From Siphonodentalium dalli (Eukaryota; Mollusca; Scaphopoda; Gadilida; Siphonodentaliidae), in contig CP136062.1 of assembly GCA_032622095.1 (NCBI GenBank), positions 157,164,875 to 157,228,874 of the forward strand: a stretch of DNA of 64,000 nucleotides. The letters run 5' to 3'. Shown here in pieces: positions 11,061 to 21,897 of the stretch. Each line of letters opens with the position of its first letter. Position 1 is the stretch's first letter. The notes beneath the pieces were generated by a model. That model saw nothing but the letters and a program-made list of their open reading frames with translations. It did no database searches and was not told the DNA's origin. Made by a program: the position numbers and the translations under genes.

Positions 11061-12687
11061 CTAGAATAACAAGTTAATCATCAGGTTGTGAATCTACAAA
11101 ATGTCTAACGTGATTGTCACCCACGGCAAACTTCTTCTTGCAATAATATCATCTGATTCTCGGGAAATAGAGATATATATGTGTGTGACTATAAGCTATC
11201 TGCAAATGATGATCTTACGATTGAAATTTAACTCTATAAATGTTTGACGCAAATAGTCAAGAAACATACATAAGCTTCGGCGGATCCAAAATAAGTTTTG
11301 AAGCTCCATGTCCATTTCTATCGCATTACTCTGTCTTAAAATCAGAGTCATTTCGTGTCGATTGAACCGGCAATCGAATCGGAACCTATCAATTTGGGGT
11401 GAGAAAGAGTCGGCACCAAACATTATAGAGTCGGAACCCACGTGTTACTTTGCAATTACGCGTTTTACAGATTGTTTTTTACATTTTCAAATAGGTTGAT
11501 GTGTCAAGATTGAGCTTATATGATTAAATATAAATCGTGCTGAAACTGACGAGATCCGCTCTTGTTTCATACATACTATTTCGAAGGTTAAGATGAAGTT
11601 TTGCAAAATTATCAACACAATACGACTGATCATCACATAAAATTAACATTAATATGTGATATGGAGAGTGTTTCCATTCTGGAACATTGAAATTAATGTT
11701 TCCTGGATCTAGATCCACTGAAGTATGTGTGGAGAACTATTTTAAAACTATATACTTACCATTTTTCTGAATGATGTACATATTTTGTCATTCAAAATGG
11801 TTGAAAAATCAGTAAATGTAACAATAGGGTCGGAACGGAAATAGCGATATAATCGATTCTGGTGAAACAGTTTCCCCCCAGTGATGTATATACAATGTTA
11901 CGCCAAGTTGTCCATGATTTTCCACAAAGCCGCGAACGTGGCCGCCATATTGGATTTTGGTGTCTGATGTCTATATACATGTATAGGCACACCGAATCGT
12001 GTGGAAACATAAACACTCAAGTGGGGTTCACTTGAGTCCTGTGGCAACATATATTGACCAATATATCTTGACTAACAGTATATAGTCGGTGACCAATCAA
12101 AACGCCGTATCTCCGATAATACAAGATAGACATAAACTGATTTTGAACGAACACGAGTATGTAAATCGTACGAATGTGGTATAAAATTGTCCGTGCTGTA
12201 TTCATGGTTATAATATTTGTGCTTAACATGCTTTCTGTCACAAAATGTGTAAAATAATTGACATTATCGCGTAATTAAGCAATTTGGTATCGTACAGATA
12301 AGGCTAAAAATGGCGCAACGCTCTTCAGCATTAGTATATTTAAATGAACTTGCAAATGTCGACGACGAAGAAGAATTGATGTCTTATGTACGAAGTACAT
12401 GCAATATCGCACATCACAAAGTAACCACATTGTTGTTTACTAACTGACATCAATGTGTATGTGGTGTCATTACATGCAGAGCGTTGCAGTTAGTATCATT
12501 CAATTCACCCATACCATATTGGCATTTACTCCAGAGTGGACGGTCCCATTCAGTTCTGAAGTTCAGCTGGAGTGGTCTATTAAATGCATAGGTAACCACA
12601 ACACTAAACTATGAACGGGCGGGTTCATGGTTTGACTACATATTGTATTCTGAAAATTATCCTCATACAATTATCTTACATGTGCAG
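11061..12687. other. No secure gene; one weak exon candidate
   Basis: A minus-strand open stretch at about 11,530-11,721 follows an acceptor-like CATACTTCAG and ends at a GTCAGT. It encodes INFNVPEWKHSPYHILMLIL and nearby residues, with no domain I can name. The remainder shows short ORFs only. Confidence 0.25.
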
Positions 12688-12893
12688 AATTGAAGACATC
12701 GTGCATGACTGGTGTGTCCAACCACACAGAGTGTTATGCCAATTTAAATGTGACGTTCCAAACGACGTACCAGTACGGCGACAAGATTACTACGACAGTA
12801 TCAATGTTTTTCAAAAGAAATCCTTCCACAAAACCTGCATTCTCCTTTGTCAGACAGTATCCAGTTTCAACCAAAGCTACGTTCGCCTCGTAA
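12688..12893 (+). CDS. Candidate terminal exon of a secreted or membrane protein
   Basis: After an acceptor-like TTACATGTGCAG the frame is open for about 68 codons to TAA at 12,891-12,893. It contains SCMTGVSNHTECYANLNVTF, with paired Cys and two N-glycosylation sequons, then a Tyr/Thr-rich stretch. The composition suits an extracellular domain end. No upstream exon was identified and no family recognised. Confidence 0.25.
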
Positions 12894-13569
12894 ACGAACA
12901 TGTGTAATTTCTCTGGATCATATAGCAATCAAGGTAATAAAAGCCTCAAGCATATTACCGAAAAAGTTAACCCCGATAAAGTTGAATGAGCACTCAAAAC
13001 TCTGAACTTGAACAAGGCAGCACGGTGGATCATGGAACAACGTGTATGATGAACATCTGCATGGTATTTTGGCTTTGAAAACCTGTCTTATTAATGAGAA
13101 TATTTACTATCTCGTGTAGATTAGTCTTCCTACAATCAGTTTACTTTTGGTAAGATTATAATGTATTTATTACACACTTAGCCGTGATTTATCAAGATTT
13201 CTTAGTGAATTAAAAGTGATAATGTCACACCTGTGAATTACATCACCGGTCAGAACACGCGATTTTTGACAGTTCCGCCCTAAGTCGGAACTATTTTCAC
13301 TTTCTACGGCTCAAACATGGTTGAAGTTGAACAGAAACTAACTGCCAACGATGATGAATAAGCAGTAAATAAACCGGTAAAATGAAGAATAATCTTACCT
13401 ATGATGATCCGGACGATGTGATATTACAGTCAAATGAACTATGAACAATTTCATGTGAACAATTGATTACTCTCTATATAATCACTTAGATGTACCATGC
13501 AATTTTGTCTTATGTTCAATACATTATAATAATTATTTTGGTGATATATGAGATTTTGAAATACTCTAC
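12894..13569. other. No gene recognised; includes the 5' part of the presumed NXPE-like intron
   Basis: The minus-strand donor GTAGAGT at 13,569-13,563 lies here, just inside the GDSR exon. The rest is AT-rich without motifs. Confidence 0.35.
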
Positions 13570-14004
13570 CCAAATCATATTTGAGGTCACTCGTCAGCAC
13601 CAAAAAAGAGAAGAACAATTGACGAGTTCTTGAATCACCAAGGAAAAGCATGGTTTTCCCCCGGAAATGACGACACAATTTCTCTGGGGTGAAGGTCGTT
13701 GGTTGACACCGCTTATCACGAGTTACCCATCTCGCTATCTCGCCGTGGATTTCATTCCGACGTTTCTTCCATTGTCGAAGTTCGAGAAATTGGTGGTTGC
13801 TGTATTTCCGTCGTTTCCACTTCCCGACGAAGACATCTTCGTCAAAGCACGGACAGTTTTCGGCAACAAAGCAGATGTCACTTCGTGGGGAGTTGTAATC
13901 TTCCCGCTTCCGCTCTTGCAGCACATAATCAATAATGGGTAGATCCTCTATTCTAGTGAAGTTTGGTCGTTTGGATTTTGGTTTTGGACTTTGATAATAA
14001 CTGT
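13570..14004 (-). CDS. PC-esterase (NXPE/CAS1-like) exon carrying the GDSR nucleophile block
   Basis: The minus strand gives an acceptor (TTCAATTTCAG) before 14,004 and a donor (GGTAGAGT) after 13,570, bounding 435 nt. Near the 3' end is CRHFRGKTMLFLGDSRTRQLFFSFL. The GDSxxRQ motif, preceded by a hydrophobic strand and a Cys, is the block I nucleophile motif of PC-esterases (NXPE C-terminal domain, CASD1, plant TBL relatives). Upstream are a basic, Arg/Lys-rich linker and Cys pairs (DICFVAENCPCF), then ARWVTRDKRCQP, the Trp-then-Cys stretch usual before the GDS block. The exon ends in phase 1, exactly matching the acceptor phase at 7745, which supports one gene with a ~5.8-kb intron. Upstream exons, including any signal peptide, should lie beyond 14 kb on this strand and were not found. 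Family members modify glycans or lie at the cell surface; the substrate is unknown. Confidence 0.65.
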
Positions 14005-14637
14005 CTGAAATTGAATATTAGAAAAAATCGATTAAAGCATTTCTTTACTATAAATGGATTATCCCGCCAGCTAATAAAGTATACAATTTAACGGCCCATT
14101 ATTCAACTATAGAGGGGTGTTCAGGAAATTAAACCATACGATAGACGAACGAACGAATTATAAGAACGTGTCCTACTCATTTCTGGGAAATGTTCAAATA
14201 ATTAGTTAAACAATATACGTTTATTGAGCTCATTATCACATTTACCAAAAGAAACTACTCGGCAATGACCATTTAATAAAGAAGGTATTAAAGATACATA
14301 ATCAGATTTAACGCTCCTAAATTAATATCTCGTCGGCTTCGGGGGTAAAGAATATTGTATTCAAGTCGAGGAACCCACCCATCAAAGCTCAAAGTGATCA
14401 GATTTCGATTTTTTAAATCTGTTGGTTTTTACCACATCGCATATTTGGCGGCCCAGCAACAAATCTAGTGATCTTTATCCGGGAGTTTATGTACATGCGC
14501 GGTTGCCGCCGCAAAAATTCGAAAGGCCACGCATTGTCACATTTCGCTGTGACTGTGCATGGCGATCAGTGCTATGGCAAGTTAACTTCGGAATAAAACA
14601 CGATGATAAGTAAATAGAGCAACAATAAATAGAGGAT
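14005..14637. other. No gene recognised; upstream intron of the NXPE-like gene
   Basis: AT-rich sequence upstream of the GDSR exon acceptor. Small plus-strand ORF at 14,422-14,613 without motifs. Confidence 0.35.
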
Positions 14638-14777
14638 ATACAACGAGCCCCCAGTTTATAGCGAAATTTACAAAACGAGTCCAGTAAATTAAGTCTGGAC
14701 AGAACATTTGGCGAGGTCCAGCCTTAATTTACTGGACGAGTTCTGTAAATTCCGCTATAAACTGGGGACGAGTTGTA
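14638..14777. repeat. 140-bp hairpin MITE
   Basis: The arms TACAACGAGCCCCCAGTTTA (left) and its complement ending AGTTGTA (right) pair over almost the whole length, through TCCAGTAAATTAAG / CTTAATTTACTGGA. The loop is about 12 bases. No ORF. Confidence 0.8.
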
Positions 14778-14917
14778 GATTCTAGTTATTACATGACCAA
14801 AACCTAGACAACACATACTTAAATCAACAAATGGGACGCAAAACTAACATCGGCTTCTATAAGACATGCGATGACGTTTCGCGTAACTATGCGTTGTTTG
14901 ACCGCGTAAAGGAATTA

Positions 14918-17194
14918 GTCCAGTGCATTTATGGTTTTACCCAGAACTAATTGCAACAGAAATTTTTTTTGCTGGAATTTGTACATATACCCTCCATAAA
15001 CAACATACTAAAAATCAGCAAAAATCGGAAAAAGGGAAATTGGTGAATTTCGTGGGGGAAAAATGGGAAAATTTGGTCAAATCATCAATTTATGGATTTT
15101 CATGGATGTATATAAAACAATCAAATTCACAAATCCTACAAATAGCATGTGTATTGTATCGACCACATTTTCCTGAATCCAGAATTGGAAACCATTCCCA
15201 GATTCCTTAAGTATTTTTCGAGTTGTGTGTCTTCAAAAACGCGAGTTTACCTGATTTCGGAGCCTTAATTTTGCAGAATGAGCCAAATGCCGCATTATGT
15301 GGTTAATTATTTAAAAAACTAGAGCAAAATTAATGACTTTTTCACTGTTTTAGTAATTTCCTCACTAGATAAAACACAATTTATGATTAATATGTGCATC
15401 TATGAATAAGGAGAATAAAATATTCTCAAACAAAATGCGTGTTCCATTGTATGGACTTAGTCAAATTTGCCTTGACACAGAACTCGTGTGATGAAATGCC
15501 ATATTTGAGGTCATGTAACTCAATAAATTAATATCCATATGCTCGGCTTTTCTCATAACATTTTGAGAATACTAGATTGAACAAATTGTGAAGGACTTTC
15601 CAAATACATTGGTGAAGAAAATTAAATTATGGTCCTATGAACTCTTAGTCTAGCCTCTTTTCCGAAAATGCTATTGTGGGGCGTTTTTGTAAATTTTTAA
15701 AGGTTTTAGGTATATTCAGAAAAATTAACGAAAGTTTATTGTGTAATATTATTTTATCTGTCCTCTTAAATCATTTTTTTTGTTGAGAAAATAGCATTTC
15801 AATGGTTATACCATGAATGTCACAGGATTTCACTCATCATTGTGGAAACTTACTCCAAATTTGAACAGCAGAAAAATGGGGTAGGGGAAAGCATATCAAC
15901 AAAAACATCAAAATCATGCATCTTGAAGCATAAAACTTTATATTAACAGCTTCTGCTTACATTTTTCTTTCCTACATAATATCATATTTCCTTTGTTTAT
16001 GTTTATTGACAGAGCTATAATATTTTTTTTCATAATTTGGCAGTGAAATGTCAAATTGGCATTTTGGGATTGTTTTTCTACAACATAGCCATAAAATTCT
16101 AAATCAACGTCCGATAGCGTATTAAGCAGTTTTATAATGCAACAGGAATGTGCACAAACTGCAAGAAAACAACATTGTGTCTGAAATGGCTGTAATTTTG
16201 TGATAAGATTGCATTTTGTGATTTTTCCTACCCCTATACCAACGTTAAGATTTGGAGTCAGTTTCCTGAAAAATGAAAGAAATCGAGTGACATACGATGG
16301 CATAACAAATGTAAGGCTAATTTTTAAACACTAAAGTGTTGTGGGAGGAAAGTTCAAATAATTTTACACATAAAAAACTCATTGTTTTTTGTGTTTATGG
16401 CCCAAAACCTTTTGTAATGGACAAAAATACCTCAAACTGGTATCTTTGGAAACAAGCTAAGACTAAGTATTCAAAGGGTCATAAGTTGATTTTCTTAAAT
16501 AATGTTCTGTTGATACTGTTACAATTTGTTCAATCCAACATACTTAAAATGTTATATAAGAAAAGCATGGCATATGGATATTAAATTATTAAGTTACATG
16601 ACCTCAAATATTGCATTTCATCACACAAGTTCAGTGTCAGAGGCAAAATTGGCGCACATTTTGTTTGAGAATATAATCTTCTTCTTAATTATAGATGCAC
16701 ATATTAATAATTTTTTGTTTTTAATCTAGTGAGGAAATTACTAAAACACTGAAAAATCCATACAGTTGGCTCTAGTTTTTTAATAATTAACCATAATATA
16801 AGGCATTTTGGATCATTCTGCGAAATTGAGGTCCCGAAAATGGGCCGAAATCAGGTAAACTCGAGTTTTTGAAGGCACACAACTCGAAAAATACTTAATG
16901 AATCTGGGATTGGTTTCAGTACTGGGTTCGGGAAATTAAGGTCGATACAATACACATGCTATTTGTAGGATTTGTGAATTTGATTGTTTTATATACATCC
17001 ATGAAAATCCATAAATTGATGATTTGACCAAATTTCCCCAAATTTATTTTACAAAATTCACCAATTTCCCTTTTTCCGATTTGTCCGATTTTTAGTATGT
17101 TGTTTGTAGAGGGTTTATGTACTTATTCCAGCAAAAAAAAATTCTGTTGCAATTAGTTCCGGGTTTGGCATTTTTTCTCATAAATGCACTGGAC
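14918..17194. repeat. Old 2.28-kb palindrome (foldback element), TA-flanked
   Basis: The sequence from GTCCAGTGCATTTATG at 14,918 inward is matched, inverted and with roughly 15-25% divergence by eye, by sequence ending CATAAATGCACTGGAC at 17,194. Matching blocks continue to the centre near 16,056: the TTTTCGAGTTGTGTG..GCGAGTTTACCTGATTTCGG region, the ACTAGATTGAACAAATTGT block and the TTCCTACCCC block. Both ends are flanked by TA, compatible with a TA target duplication. ORFs inside are short and do not correspond between the arms. I see no transposase, so this is an aged foldback or inverted duplication. Confidence 0.75.
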
Positions 17195-18168
17195 TATATA
17201 GTCTCAGATAAATAAAGACTCGTTCGCGTATTTAATGGCGTATATTTAATGACATAACTTTGCAGACTCTTCGTTCATTATATTTTGTTGGAAAATTTAT
17301 GGAAGCCATAGTATTTTTAGACGTAACTTATGGATTGTAAACAGACGACAAACCGGAAGTCAAAGGTTCCATATCACTATTTCCTGTTATTAAACGAACG
17401 TTTAATATCACAATTTATAGAGTGGTTTACTGAACGGAATAGGGGTAGGATCATGTACTAAATAAGGTAACTTGTGATAGTTGGTGTGCGCATACATACA
17501 TATACTCATTTACGAATCGGTAAGCATGTTTTATTCATACCAATAGACATGTTATATAACAGAATGCCAGTTACGCGTGGAAATATGTTTGTTTACATTT
17601 GTAATGGCATGCGTTTGGGGGATTGCACTAAAACGATCACTAAAGGCATCACCATATATGGAAGTTGCAAACCACACTACATCGTCGTACAAACCGTGAA
17701 TAAAAACATTATTATAGGACTCTTTTTCGGTAATTTGATATCGTGCGTGGTATCGTTGTGGGTATTTATTGGTAATATAATAATTTTGTATAACTAACTC
17801 GGCTTCTGCGTGGTGAAATTTCGTTGTTATTGTTGTTACTGTTGTTGGTACGGTACGTGGACCATCGAATCTGAATATTTATCTTTAATAATAAACTGCA
17901 TGGCAAATCATAAAATATTAAACCATTACTGTGATTCTGGTATGGCAAAAATGATGGTGTCAATAAAAAATATTACCGTTAAGTTTTCTACAGTTGTCAT
18001 TTTCGATTATGTTGCAAATTTGCAGGAATTAAGATCACCACTGGTGGCCAGATGTACGACTCTAGTGTATTTTACAAGTGTATCCACGCCATATACCAAA
18101 AAGCAATGCAAATGCGAAGTTTTGCCTGTGTATTGGGATATTGTGCATGCATCCAAGGCATTACATTA
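17195..18168. other. No secure gene
   Basis: A plus-strand ORF at 17,474-17,797 (107 codons) ends in a long hydrophobic run (IIIGLFFGNLISCVVSLWVF) and has several Cys upstream, so it could be an exon of a membrane protein. I found no splice sites or family, and confidence is low. ORF 17,810-18,169 has no motif. Confidence 0.25.
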
Positions 18169-18284
18169 AGCAATTATTTCATGTGTCTTTTGGGAACAGT
18201 CAAAATTGTTGTCCCGAGGTATCATTCCTGATACCGAGGGACAACAATTTGGACTGTTCCCAAAAGACACATGAAATAATTGCT
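18169..18284. repeat. Hairpin of repeat family A (116 bp)
   Basis: AGCAATTATTTCATGTGTCT at 18,169 is mirrored by AGACACATGAAATAATTGCT ending at 18,284, with the tip CATTCCTG. The same hairpin family recurs at 21,150-21,320 upstream of the recombinase gene. Both copies contact the sequence TATTGGGTAACAA or its complement. Confidence 0.8.
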
Positions 18285-18690
18285 TTGTTACCCAATAAAT
18301 TTACTTGTATATAATCAGGTCATTGCTAATTTATCACACTCTTTAATAGTGTAATTGCTTATTATGAGAACTAACTGGAATATACCGCCATGTATCTGAA
18401 TGCAAAAAGCACATGTAGTCTCTGTGAATATTGAATAATATATATAATATATATAATCAGATACCGAGGGACAACAATTTTGACTGTTCCCAAAAGACAC
18501 ATGAAATAATTGCTTTGTTACCCAATAAATTTACTTGTATAAAATCAGGTCATTGCTAATTTATCACACTCTTTAATAGTGTAATTGCTTATTATGAGAA
18601 CTAACTGGAATATACCTCCATGTATCTGAATGCAAAAAGCACATGTAGTCTCTGTGAATATTGAATAATATATATAATATAATATATATC
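18231..18690 (+). repeat. 230-bp tandem duplication of the repeat A tail
   Basis: The unit starting ATACCGAGGGACAACAATTT at 18,231 restarts at 18,461 and runs nearly unchanged for about 230 bp. It includes TTGCTTTGTTACCCAATAAA and CACTCTTTAATAGTGT, and each unit ends in a TATATAATAT tract. The first part of the unit (to about CTTTAATAGTGT) occurs again at 21,270-21,394. Confidence 0.85.
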
Positions 18691-19029
18691 AGATATAAAA
18701 TAGGTTCAGTCAAGTTATTATCTGGGTCATAATGATTCAGCTGACTGTTTGTATATTTAAAATAATGCTACTCCTTATACACATAATTATTTGCTTTAAA
18801 AATTTAAATGAGTCGAAAAAGTGTTATTAATTAAAATGGCAAGCCATAATAGAAGTTGAAAAATGCACAAAATTAATATGTGACGGTATTATAGCATATT
18901 ATATATCTATCATTTCGATTATTATTTGTTCTCTGATACACATGTTTTTGCAAAGTACATGCAATTGTACATGGACTTGATCTTTAAACGCTCTTAATGG
19001 CATGACGTTCTATGGAACTATGGATGTAG
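18691..19029. other. No gene recognised
   Basis: AT-rich sequence with no ORF of note, downstream (minus strand) of the recombinase gene. Confidence 0.4.
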
Positions 19030-19240
19030 AGTAATGCTCTAATTAATCGACATCTTAACCACAGCATAATTTTGGGTAACTTTTCAGGATTTAGACAGAA
19101 ATATGGCTCGTTGCCATTCATCGGAAAGCTCTCGTGGAGAGCTTTCCAATGAATGGCAACAAGCCATATTTCCGACTAAATCCTGAAAAGTTACCCAAAA
19201 TTCTGCTGTGGTTAAGAGGTCGATTAATTAGAGCGTTACT
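19030..19240. repeat. 211-bp hairpin MITE
   Basis: The arm GTAATGCTCTAATTAATCGA (19,031) pairs with the arm ending GAGCGTTAC (19,239), and pairing continues through TTTTGGGTAACTTTTCAGGA to a tip at about 19,135. No ORF. Confidence 0.85.
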
Positions 19241-19849
19241 GTAGCCTGCATACCATAATGTATGTGATGAAGAAATATGACATTGTGTAACAGTAAGTAA
19301 CATTTAATTAGCACAAAATGGTTTTAAAAAGTGACAACAACAAAGAAATAAGACAAGTATTCCTGTGGAATCTTACTATATTAGGCTTACTTGGCACAAC
19401 ACGGAATGTATCTACATGTAGTTGCTCTTGTATAACTGGAGCATTACAGTTAGACAGCGTCCATTCTCTAACTGTAATGATGATGATGAATGGTAACATT
19501 CGAAGTCGGCATGTTGTATGTTATACCACACATGGGAACCCTCGAACGATTAAGAATAATCTCGGACCTGGTCTCCACCCTGCTGTGTACATTTGTCTGG
19601 TTTTGTGGTGCATTTATCAAAGGTCCACTTTCTGCTGCATTGTCCGAAATAAAGTTGCGAACTTCCTGTTGAAGGTAATTTTCTTGTGAAGAAGTTAGTT
19701 GGAGAATTTCTACATTAGATAGGTCTATCTCTGGGTCGACGACCAGATTTTATGTACTTTGTGGAGCATGTATTTCTTGTGAGTCAGAGTGAACAGGCAT
19801 TCCAGATACCGCATTTGCTAGAGTAGCCGCCATCTTTTCCTTCTGTTTC
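19241..19849. other. 3' flank of the recombinase gene; alternate-frame continuation near 19,850
   Basis: On the minus strand, right after the recombinase stop, the +1 frame stays open for about 26 codons (EKQKEKMAATLANAVSGMP and on) before a stop near 19,755. This suggests the gene once continued. ORF 19,318-19,689 on the plus strand has no motif. Confidence 0.4.
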
Positions 19850-20809
19850 TCAATAACTTCGGATGCTGCTCTCCGACTTATGTCCAGATATAGCCATCAC
19901 ATGACGAGCCTCATAGTCATTGAGTAGGGTAATTGAGGTGGCACGTAAGCAGTGATTTGTATACGTTTTTGATAACTGGGCCGCTGATGACAACTTTTTC
20001 ATCTTGTCGCCCAACGTATTCTTTCCAACTGGAGAATTGTCATACCACGGTTCACTTTCAACAATCTTTGACTTTGGCCTTTGAAAGAAAAAGTCGCATT
20101 CGTGGTTTAATTTGGAAAGATACTTGACGAATGAGTTGTATGGACACATATTATTTCCAGTTTTGTAGATTCGGCCTCCTTGACTGTCGGTATCCTGGAC
20201 ACCACCTCTGTGGTTTTTTGTAGTCATATCTTTTAGCGAAATATATTTGCAATTCTCATCGAACACAAAATCAGTCTTTTTAATGTCACGAAGATTCTCT
20301 CGACCACGATTACAGAAATAATTCATAAAATCTAGGAAAACCTTGTCTTGCAGTCCACGCGGAGTGCCAATTTTCAGAAAATCATACAGTTTATTCAGAT
20401 CTTCTTTACTCAGCGCGTCCTTGTGGGTCACCTTCGCCTTACCCTCATGTTTCAATTTGGCTAAAACTGCACGGAATATTATGTTTGAGCTGGTGAATTC
20501 AGGTGAATTTACAATGTCCAAATTGTTCAACTTCTCGAAGTGTTTTTGCAGTCCATACCGGATTGACAGCATAGATTTCTGTGTGTACAATTCTCCATCA
20601 GTCTTTCTAGCAGCCGCATAAAACGATTTGAGAATGGAATCTAATTCCGAAGCAGCGACATCAGCCGTGGGAATTTCCAAAGATTTTACGCAGCAGTACG
20701 TTTTTAGAATGTTCACGGCACTTTTGATGACATTCTTTGTGCTTAGAGAATCTCTATTCTCTAACAAGTTATTGATGTCATCCTCGGAAATATCAGAAAA
20801 TCGAGACAT
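19850..20809 (-). CDS. Crypton-type (KIAA1958/DUF3504-like) tyrosine recombinase
   Basis: A minus-strand gene, single exon as read. I place the start at the ATG at 20,809 (MSRFSDISEDDINNLLENRD) rather than 27 codons upstream, because N-termini of relatives as I recall them begin here. Residues 1-100 form an N-terminal helical, core-binding-like domain (VNILKTYC, SMLSIRYGLQKHF). The C-terminal catalytic domain shows the tyrosine-recombinase set: first Arg in FCNRGRENLRDI, HxxR in NHCLRATSITLL, third His in ISGHKSE, and the nucleophile Tyr as the last residue (SSIRSY). A TGA follows that Tyr directly, while the +1 frame continues for about 26 codons, so a small indel next to the active site may have trimmed the tail. 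Such enzymes cut and join DNA through a 3'-phosphotyrosine and move Crypton elements; many animal copies are domesticated. The upstream repeats (20,905-21,149) may hold recombination or promoter sites. Confidence 0.75.
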   Translation of the reverse strand: MSRFSDISEDDINNLLENRDSLSTKNVIKSAVNILKTYCCVKSLEIPTADVAASELDSILKSFYAAARKTDGELYTQKSMLSIRYGLQKHFEKLNNLDIVNSPEFTSSNIIFRAVLAKLKHEGKAKVTHKDALSKEDLNKLYDFLKIGTPRGLQDKVFLDFMNYFCNRGRENLRDIKKTDFVFDENCKYISLKDMTTKNHRGGVQDTDSQGGRIYKTGNNMCPYNSFVKYLSKLNHECDFFFQRPKSKIVESEPWYDNSPVGKNTLGDKMKKLSSAAQLSKTYTNHCLRATSITLLNDYEARHVMAISGHKSESSIRSY

Positions 20810-20904
20810 AATTGTGTTGTTTTTCCAAGTGTGACAATGCGGAAATCCGGTATAATTAAAAAACGAAACCGGAAATAGCCGAAACGTCACGGAATTCGTT
20901 CCGG

Positions 20905-21149
20905 CCAGTCAACAGTTCGCTCGGAGCCAGTCAACAGTTCGCTCGGAGCAAGTCAACAGTTCGCTCGGGTCGGGGCAACAGTTCACTAGTGACGTCACGA
21001 ATGCTGACCGTGATTACAAATCGGGCAACAGTTAATTCAGGGCGGGCAGCAGTTCGTTGCGGCGTTTACGAACGCGAATTTGGGGTTAACCAGTTAATTC
21101 CAAATCCCAATGATTTACGAAGTAAAACTCTACTATTGGGTAACAATAA
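20905..21149. repeat. Repeat B, copy 1, upstream of the recombinase
   Basis: It starts with three ~22-bp units based on GTCAACAGTTCGCTCGG. These are followed by GTGACGTCACGAA, GGGCAACAGTTAATTCAGGG, GAATTTGGGGTTAA and a TACTATTGGGTAACAATA end. The same order recurs at 21,395-21,602. On the recombinase strand it precedes the gene by about 100 bp, so it could contain promoter or recombinase sites; GTGACGTCAC is a CRE-like palindrome. Confidence 0.8.
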
Positions 21150-21394
21150 GCAATTATTTCATGTCTCTTTTGGGAACAGTCAAAATTGTTGTCCCGAGGT
21201 ATCAGGAATGACTATCGAACTGTTGCCCAAGGCCGAAGGCCGAGGGAAACATTTCGATAGTCATTCCTGATACCGAGGGACATCAATTTGGCCTGTTCCC
21301 AAAATGCACATGAAATAATTGCTTTGTTACCCAATACATTTACTTGTATATAATCAGGTCATTGCTAATTAATCACACTCTTTAATAGTGTTAT
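21150..21394. repeat. Repeat A, derivative copy between the two B repeats
   Basis: The GCAATTATTTCATGTCTCTT hairpin arm and its partner are present, as at 18,169. The tip holds an extra ~60-bp palindrome (GGAATGACTATCGAACTGTT to its complement) with a GGCCGAAGGCCGAGG loop. Then come the A-tail blocks TTACCCAATA, ATAATCAGGTCATTGCTAAT and CACTCTTTAATAGTGT, after which sequence B resumes. Confidence 0.8.
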
Positions 21395-21602
21395 TTCGCT
21401 CGGAGACAGTCCACAGTTCGCTCGGGTCGGGCAACAGTTCAATCGTGACGTCACGAAAGCTGACCGTGATTGCAAACCGGGCAATAGTTAATTCAGGGCG
21501 GGCAACAGTTCGTTGTGGCTTTACGAACGCGAATTTGGGGTTAATCAGTTAATTCTAAATCCCAATGATTTACGAAGTAAATCTCTACTATTGGGTAACA
21601 AT
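21395..21602. repeat. Repeat B, copy 2
   Basis: About 200 bp closely matching 20,940-21,149: TTCGCTCGG, GTGACGTCACGAAAGCTGAC, CAGTTAATTCAGGGCGGGCA and CTACTATTGGGTAACAAT. It carries one full and one partial CAGTTCGCTCGG unit where copy 1 has three. Confidence 0.8.
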
Positions 21603-21861
21603 GCACGATGTGGCGTGATTGTTAACTTTGACGGGATCATCATTTGCTAACATTCGGAGGTAGATTAATACTGAGATTAACGGATTATATTGCCGAGTTG
21701 CTGTTGAGGTCATTAATTTTGTCGGGGTTTATCCTGTACGTTCAACAGGGACGTATTAATTACTCGGCCGGTGGGGATTATAGTTCGTATCAATACACCA
21801 TCGGTCGGTGTTGTCTCAGTGGTGATCTGTGTGTTGTGAATACTGTTTAGCATGAACGATA

Positions 21862-21863
<2 letters not shown>
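21603..21863. other. Spacer between the recombinase element and the Helitron array
   Basis: No ORF or repeat recognised. It ends in a (TA)n/(TC)n microsatellite at about 21,864-21,903. Confidence 0.4.

Positions 21864-21897
<34 letters not shown>

Noticed and set aside
11524-11721. Minus-strand stretch with INFNVPEWKHSPYH as a further NXPE-like exon
   Set aside because: It does not match any expected part of the domain, and the phases do not fit between the phase-1 exons. Kept only as a weak candidate in the gap note.
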